A DNA stretch of 9,425 bases from Phycisphaerae bacterium (GTDB taxonomy: Bacteria > Planctomycetota > Phycisphaerae > SM23-33). The DNA is taken from positions 1 through 9,425 of the forward strand of contig JALHTV010000203.1 in assembly GCA_022866005.1 (NCBI GenBank), in the 5' to 3' direction. Made by a program: the position numbers and the translations under genes. Shown piece after piece: positions 5,442 to 9,425 of the stretch; position 1 is the first letter of the stretch; every line of letters starts with the position of its first letter. The notes beneath the pieces were generated by a model that had not been told where the DNA came from, did not search any database, and saw only the letters and a program-made list of their open reading frames with translations.

Positions 5442-8062
5442 CAGATCCACTTGCGGGCAAGCAGCCACATCTTCACTAGTTGAGTCAGGACTGTGTAACA
5501 CAACAGGGTCAACAGGATCAGCGGCCAGTAGAGCCCCGGCAGCGGCCTGAAGCCCAGGGCCCCCGCTACCGGTGAGAACGGCAGCCACACGCCAATCATT
5601 ATGACGACGGCCGTGGTGACGATCAGCGGCCAACTCGCCCGGCTTTGCAGCAGCGGGAGGCGATTGGTTCGGATGATGTGGATGATCAGCGTCTGGGTCA
5701 GCAGGGACTCGACGAACCAGCCCGTCTGGAACAGGGCGGGGTTGTTCCAGGCCCCAAAGACCCAAAGCATCAGGAAGTAGGTCGTGTAGTCGAACACCGA
5801 GCTGCAAGGCCCGATGAACAGGATAAACCGCGTGATCTCCTTCATGGCCCACGGCCGCGGTCGGGCGATCTGTTCGTGGTCTACCTCGTCGGTGGGGATC
5901 GCCACCTGCGAGAAGTCGTACAGCAGGTTGTTGGTCAGGATTTGGATGGGGGCCATCGGCAGAAAGCGCAGGAAGGCGCTGGCGCCCAGGACACTGAACA
6001 TGTTGCCGAAGTTGGAGCTGGCGCCCATGCGGATGTACTTGAGGATGTTGGCGAAGACCTTTCGGCCCTCCAGGACGCCTTCCTCCAGCACCAGCAGGCT
6101 CTTTTCCAGGAGGATGACGTCGGCGGACTCCTTGGCGATGTCGACGGCCGAATCGACGGAGATGCCCACGTCCGCCGCCCGCAGGCCGGGCGCGTCGTTC
6201 ATGCCGTCACCCAGGAAGCCCACCGCGTGGCCCTTGCTCTGAAGGGCCCGGACGATCCGCTGCTTGTGCATGGGTAACAATCGCGCGAACAGCGTGACCT
6301 GCTCGGCCTCCTCGGCAAGCTGCGAGTCGCTCATCGTCTCGACCTGCGACCCCAGAAGGATGCGTTCGGTGGGCAGGCCGACCTCGTGGCAGATCTTCTT
6401 GCTGACCAGCTCGTTGTCCCCCGTGAGGATCTTGGCCGACACACCGTGCTGGCGCAGGGCCTCCAGGGCCGGGCGGGCGGTCTCCTTGGGCGGGTCCAGG
6501 AAAGCCAGGTATCCCCGGAGAATCATGTCGCACTCATCGGCCTGGGAGTAGGCGGCCTTGCGGGGCACGTCCTTGTAGGCGAGGGCCAAAACGCGGAACC
6601 CGTCCTCGCTCAGGGCCTCGTATTCCTCCTTGAGATCCTGGATGAACACATATTCCAGGGGCTGAAGCTCTCCGTTCAGCTCAAACTGGGTGCACCGCCT
6701 GAATATCTCCTCGGGCGCGCCCTTGGTGACGATGCGATAGGTGTCCTGGGGCGTCTCGACGACCACCGACATCAACCGGCGCGAGAAGTCGAAGGGGATC
6801 TCGTCCACCTTCTCCCACTGCGAGACGTTGATCTCCGCGTGCACCTCGCGGTGGTCCAGTACGGCCCGGTCGAGCACGTTTTTCAGGCCGGTCTGGAAGT
6901 AACTGTTGAGATAGGCCATCCCCAGAACCTCCTCGTCCTCCTTGCGAACCACGTCGCAGTGCTTCTCAATGATGACCCGGTCCAGCGTGAGCGTGCCGGT
7001 CTTGTCGGCGCACAGCACGTCCATCGCGCCGAGGTTCTGGATGGAGTGAAGCCGCTTGACGATCACCTTCTTGCGGCTCATCGCGATGGCGCCCTTAGAC
7101 AGGCACACCGTCACGATCATGGGCAGCATCTCGGGCGTCAGACCGACCGCCACCGCCAGGGCGAAGAAGAAGGCCCCCTTCCAGTCGCCCTTGGTCAGGC
7201 CGTTGACCACGAACACCAGAGGGGTCAAGACCAGTATGAAGCGGATCATCAGCCAGGTGAAGCGGTTCACCCCGATGTCGAAGCTGGTCTGGACCTGCTG
7301 GCCGACGAGGGCCTTGGACATCGCCCCCAGGTAGGTGTTCAGCCCCGTCGCGACGACCAGGGCGGTCGCCGTGCCGCGCTCCACGCTAGTCCCCAGGAAG
7401 CACACGTTCGGCAGGTCCAGCGCCGAACGGCCCCCGCCGTTGGCCGGGGCGTCGGTCTTCTCGATGGGCAGCGATTCACCGGTGAGGCTGGCCTGGATGA
7501 CAAACAAGTCCTTGCAGCCCAGCACTCGGATGTCCGCCGGGATCATGTCCCCGGCCGACAGCTTCACCACGTCGCCCGGCACGAGTTCGGCCAGGGGGAT
7601 CTCGCGGGCCATCCCCTCCCGGATGACCGTGGCCGTCACTCGGATCATCGCCTTCAGCCGTGCGGCCGCGGCGTCCGCCTTGGCCTCCTGAACGAACCGC
7701 AGCACCACACCGAGCACCACCATGGCCACCATGACGGTGCCCGCGCGAAAGTCTCCGGTGACGTAGGCCACCGTCGCGAGAATCGACAGCAGGATCACCA
7801 GCGGGTTGACCAGCGCGCGGCCCAGAAGGCCCACCCAGGTGTGCCTCTTCTCGCGGGCGACCACGTTCGGGCCGTGCTCCTCCAACCGGCGATGAGCCTC
7901 TTCGCCAGACAACCCCTGCGAGGAGCTTTGCAGTTTCGCCAGGGTCTCCCCCGCCGACAACGGCGCGCATTCCACCAGCACCCGGGACACGTGGATGTCC
8001 GCCGGGGCCTTGACGCTGTTGGGCCTGAGCAACTTAGGCAGGACTGCAAAACCGATCTTCAT
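5441..8062 (-). CDS. mgtA: Magnesium-translocating P-type ATPase (MgtA/MgtB, type IIIB)
   Basis: This 873-residue inner-membrane pump imports Mg2+ with ATP hydrolysis. P-type ATPase landmarks are complete: TGES at 194-197 (actuator), DKTGTLT at 353-359 with phosphorylated Asp353, KGAP at 448-451 (nucleotide binding), TGDN at 547-550 and GDGMND at 618-623. The membrane segment before the phosphorylation domain contains AVAVGLTPEMLP (303-314), and residues 335-351 include VKRL then IQN-x-GAMDVLC, both diagnostic of MgtA rather than calcium or heavy-metal pumps. NNLLYDFSQVAIPTDEVD (711-728) also matches the family. Predicted membrane helices lie near 85-123, 270-315, 680-720, 742-770, 782-797, 812-835 and 845-868. 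Length is close to the usual 890-900. The start ATG at 8062 is the first in the frame, with a stop a short way upstream; there is no Shine-Dalgarno sequence before it. It is transcribed alone, divergent from the oxidoreductase. No Mg2+-sensing leader fits between promoter and start. Confidence 0.95.
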   Translation of the reverse strand: MKIGFAVLPKLLRPNSVKAPADIHVSRVLVECAPLSAGETLAKLQSSSQGLSGEEAHRRLEEHGPNVVAREKRHTWVGLLGRALVNPLVILLSILATVAYVTGDFRAGTVMVAMVVLGVVLRFVQEAKADAAAARLKAMIRVTATVIREGMAREIPLAELVPGDVVKLSAGDMIPADIRVLGCKDLFVIQASLTGESLPIEKTDAPANGGGRSALDLPNVCFLGTSVERGTATALVVATGLNTYLGAMSKALVGQQVQTSFDIGVNRFTWLMIRFILVLTPLVFVVNGLTKGDWKGAFFFALAVAVGLTPEMLPMIVTVCLSKGAIAMSRKKVIVKRLHSIQNLGAMDVLCADKTGTLTLDRVIIEKHCDVVRKEDEEVLGMAYLNSYFQTGLKNVLDRAVLDHREVHAEINVSQWEKVDEIPFDFSRRLMSVVVETPQDTYRIVTKGAPEEIFRRCTQFELNGELQPLEYVFIQDLKEEYEALSEDGFRVLALAYKDVPRKAAYSQADECDMILRGYLAFLDPPKETARPALEALRQHGVSAKILTGDNELVSKKICHEVGLPTERILLGSQVETMSDSQLAEEAEQVTLFARLLPMHKQRIVRALQSKGHAVGFLGDGMNDAPGLRAADVGISVDSAVDIAKESADVILLEKSLLVLEEGVLEGRKVFANILKYIRMGASSNFGNMFSVLGASAFLRFLPMAPIQILTNNLLYDFSQVAIPTDEVDHEQIARPRPWAMKEITRFILFIGPCSSVFDYTTYFLMLWVFGAWNNPALFQTGWFVESLLTQTLIIHIIRTNRLPLLQSRASWPLIVTTAVVIMIGVWLPFSPVAGALGFRPLPGLYWPLILLTLLCYTVLTQLVKMWLLARKWI

Positions 8063-8072
8063 GAGCGAGGTG

Positions 8073-8102
8073 CTTGTAGCACAGCGTCCTATTGTCCGTC
8101 AA
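8073..8102 (-). promoter_or_regulatory. Candidate mgtA promoter giving a near-leaderless transcript
   Basis: On the minus strand TTGACG (8102-8097) is followed after 18 bases by TACAAG (8078-8073), preceded by TGC, which gives an extended -10. Transcription would begin about 4-6 bases before the ATG at 8062, in line with the absence of a ribosome binding site. Confidence 0.4.
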
Positions 8103-8135
8103 CGCATCAACGCGGTCCCCAGAGGCTGCCATGGT

Positions 8136-8213
8136 GGAGAGTCTTCGGCGGGAAAGTAAGCCGCCAGAGCGCCCATCGTCTGATCTGACGGCTGGCGCGG
8201 CCGTTGACTCTCC
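8136..8213 (+). ncRNA. Candidate structured RNA, three-way junction upstream of the oxidoreductase gene
   Basis: The closing stem pairs GGAGAGTC (8136-8143) with GACTCTCC (8206-8213), 8 perfect base pairs. Inside it are hairpin 1, GGCGG (8147-8151) with CCGCC (8161-8165) and loop GAAAGTAAG, and hairpin 2, GCGCC (8169-8173) with GGCGC (8194-8198). Hairpin 2 continues through a 3x3 internal loop to CGTC (8177-8180) with GACG (8187-8190) and loop TGATCT. A terminator-like hairpin follows at 8222. It matches no riboswitch class I recognise. The pairings are seen; that it is a functional RNA is inference, since GC-rich DNA folds readily. No clear plus-strand promoter was found upstream. Confidence 0.3.
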
Positions 8214-8221
8214 GGCCTGGC

Positions 8222-8243
8222 AAGCCCCTGCCCTGGGGCTTTT
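8222..8243 (+). terminator. Intrinsic-terminator-like hairpin in the mgtA/oxidoreductase gap
   Basis: AAGCCCC (8222-8228) pairs with GGGGCTT (8235-8241) across the 6-base loop TGCCCT, and TTTT runs over 8240-8243. It faces the plus strand, yet no plus-strand protein gene ends here. It may end a small RNA, act as the switch of a leader, or block read-through. Confidence 0.45.
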
Positions 8244-8268
8244 GTCGCAGGGTCGGTTGCGGTATAGT
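8242..8268 (+). promoter_or_regulatory. Candidate promoter of the oxidoreductase gene
   Basis: TATAGT at 8263-8268 matches five of six -10 bases. TTGTCG at 8242-8247 matches four of six -35 bases with a short 15-base spacer. The start would be near 8275, about 50 bases before the ATG. If this is used, the upstream hairpins are not in the mRNA. Confidence 0.35.
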
Positions 8269-8324
8269 CATCGGTTTCCGCGGGCACGCAACAGGCCGCA
8301 CCAGATACCCAAGGAGCGACGCGA

Positions 8325-9425
8325 ATGGCACCGGCGAAGCAACCGGCCTCGGCAAAGCGTTACGCCCAGGTCGGCATCGGCCATCGAAGCCAGATGTTCA
8401 CCAAGGCCATCACCGAGACGTTCAAGGAGCACTGCCGGCTGGTGGCCCTGTGCGACACCAACCAGGGTCGCATGGACGCTCGCAACAAGGCCCTGGGGGC
8501 CAAGGGCCTGGTGCCCGTGCCCACCTACCGGGCGGATCAGTTCGACCGGATGATCGCCGACTGCCGCCCCGACATCGTGGTGGTCACCAGCATGGACGTC
8601 ACCCACAGCGACTACATCTGCCGCGCGATGGAGCTCGGCTGCGACGTCGTCACCGAAAAGCCCATGACCACCGACGAGGTCCGCTGCCGGAGGATTCTTG
8701 AAACCGCAGCCAAGACTCACCGGAAGTGCCAGGTGACCTTCAACTATCGCTACGCCCCGCCGCGCAGCCAGGTCCGCAAGATGATCATGGACGGGGCGAT
8801 CGGCGAGGTGCTCAGCGTGGACTTCTGCTGGCTGCTGAACACGCAGCACGGGGCGGACTACTTCCGCCGGTGGCACCGCCGGAGAGAGAACTCCGGCTCC
8901 CTGCTGGTCCACAAGGCCACCCACCACTTCGACCTGGTGAACTGGTGGATCGACGACATCCCCCAAGAAGCCTTCTGCCACGCGTCGCTGGCCTACTACA
9001 CCCCCGCCACGGCCGCTCGGCTGGGCCTGGACGACCGGGCCGAGCGCTGCCTGGACTGCCCCGCCAAATCGCGCTGCCCGTTTTACCTGGACCTGGCCGC
9101 CGCCAAGGACCTCAAGGCCCTGTACCTGGACAACGAGAACCAGGACGGTTACTTCCGCGACCGCTGCGTGTTCTCGGAGGAGATCAACATCTGGGACACC
9201 ATGTCCGTCACCGTCCGCTACCGCCGCGGGGCGCTGCTGAACTACTTCCTGCACGCCTACAGCCCCTACGAGGGCTACAAGGTCGCCTTCAACGGCACCC
9301 AAGGCCGGATCGAGCACACCGCCTGCGAGAACACCTACATCAGCGGCGACGGCACGGTCCCCGGCGAGCTGGCCAAGGGCAACGTGACCGTGACGCTGAT
9401 ACCCGCCTTCGAGGCCCCCCAGGCC
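8325..9425 (+). CDS. Gfo/Idh/MocA family oxidoreductase, 3' end outside window
   Basis: The first 367 codons of an NAD(P)-dependent sugar or polyol dehydrogenase-like protein; no stop is reached before the window edge. Translation starts at ATG 8325, with AAGGAG ending 8 bases upstream. The N-terminal Rossmann fold shows YAQVGIGHRSQMF (residues 13-25), a G-x-G-x-x-S version of the dinucleotide motif, then LVALCDTN at 39-46 with Asp44 at the end of strand 2. EKPM at 111-114 holds the conserved Lys112. In the C-terminal domain, HKATHHFDL (196-204) replaces the usual D-x-x-x-H-x-x-D pattern: His200 sits at the catalytic histidine and His196 at the usual aspartate. Cysteines 242, 245 and 251, then 281, form a C-x2-C-x5-C...C cluster. 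There is no signal peptide, so it is probably cytoplasmic. The substrate cannot be read from the sequence. It is divergent from mgtA, and any operon partners lie outside the window. Confidence 0.94.
   Translation, partial: MAPAKQPASAKRYAQVGIGHRSQMFTKAITETFKEHCRLVALCDTNQGRMDARNKALGAKGLVPVPTYRADQFDRMIADCRPDIVVVTSMDVTHSDYICRAMELGCDVVTEKPMTTDEVRCRRILETAAKTHRKCQVTFNYRYAPPRSQVRKMIMDGAIGEVLSVDFCWLLNTQHGADYFRRWHRRRENSGSLLVHKATHHFDLVNWWIDDIPQEAFCHASLAYYTPATAARLGLDDRAERCLDCPAKSRCPFYLDLAAAKDLKALYLDNENQDGYFRDRCVFSEEINIWDTMSVTVRYRRGALLNYFLHAYSPYEGYKVAFNGTQGRIEHTACENTYISGDGTVPGELAKGNVTVTLIPAFEAPQA

Noticed and set aside
6386..8188. 600-codon open frame antisense to mgtA
   Set aside because: mgtA on the other strand has every P-type ATPase motif. 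The antisense product is repetitive in His, Gln, Val and Gly with no domain.
8063..8324. Known Mg2+ or cobalamin riboswitch in the mgtA/oxidoreductase gap
   Set aside because: A GGGAA-like stretch and several hairpins recall known classes, but the conserved core bases of the M-box, cobalamin and fluoride riboswitches are absent.
8268..9317. 349-codon open frame antisense to the oxidoreductase
   Set aside because: It has no ribosome binding site or recognisable motif, and the plus strand has a complete Rossmann motif, EKP and HHFD.

Overview
The window is high in G+C throughout. It looks like chromosomal DNA from a planctomycete, probably of the Phycisphaerae type. The main reasons are a secreted beta-repeat protein that carries tandem dockerin-like calcium loops followed by a PEP-CTERM sorting tail, a second secreted protein built from tandem beta-solenoid repeats, and a Gfo/Idh/MocA oxidoreductase next to unrelated housekeeping genes. 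The taxonomic call is inference: there is no rRNA or other marker gene here, and no tRNA, CRISPR array or mobile element was seen.

Layout from left to right. Positions 1-1540 (minus strand) hold the first 513 codons of a secreted protein with nine complete and one cut-off repeat of about 47 residues; its 3' end lies outside the window. It has a strong-looking promoter at 1689-1716 and a 31-codon candidate leader ORF between promoter and gene. Positions 1747-2676 (minus) encode a class I aldolase of the DapA/NanA superfamily whose active site does not fit true dihydrodipicolinate synthase. A gap of 465 bases (2677-3141) separates it from a divergent gene at 3142-5343 (plus), the secreted dockerin/PEP-CTERM protein. 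Convergent to that gene is mgtA at 5441-8062 (minus), a magnesium-transporting P-type ATPase. After a 262-base divergent intergenic region, the plus-strand oxidoreductase gene starts at 8325 and runs off the window.

The genes do not form one pathway. The two secreted repeat proteins probably act at the cell surface or outside the cell. The aldolase and the oxidoreductase may both serve sugar-acid or carbohydrate catabolism, but they are 5.6 kb apart and in separate transcription units. MgtA imports magnesium at the inner membrane.

The parts most worth a second look are non-coding. The mgtA/oxidoreductase intergenic region can fold on the plus strand into a three-way junction followed by a terminator-like hairpin, an arrangement resembling a terminating riboswitch. 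The leader region of the first secreted protein contains a well-initiated small ORF that ends inside the gene's ribosome binding site. mgtA appears to be transcribed almost without a leader.
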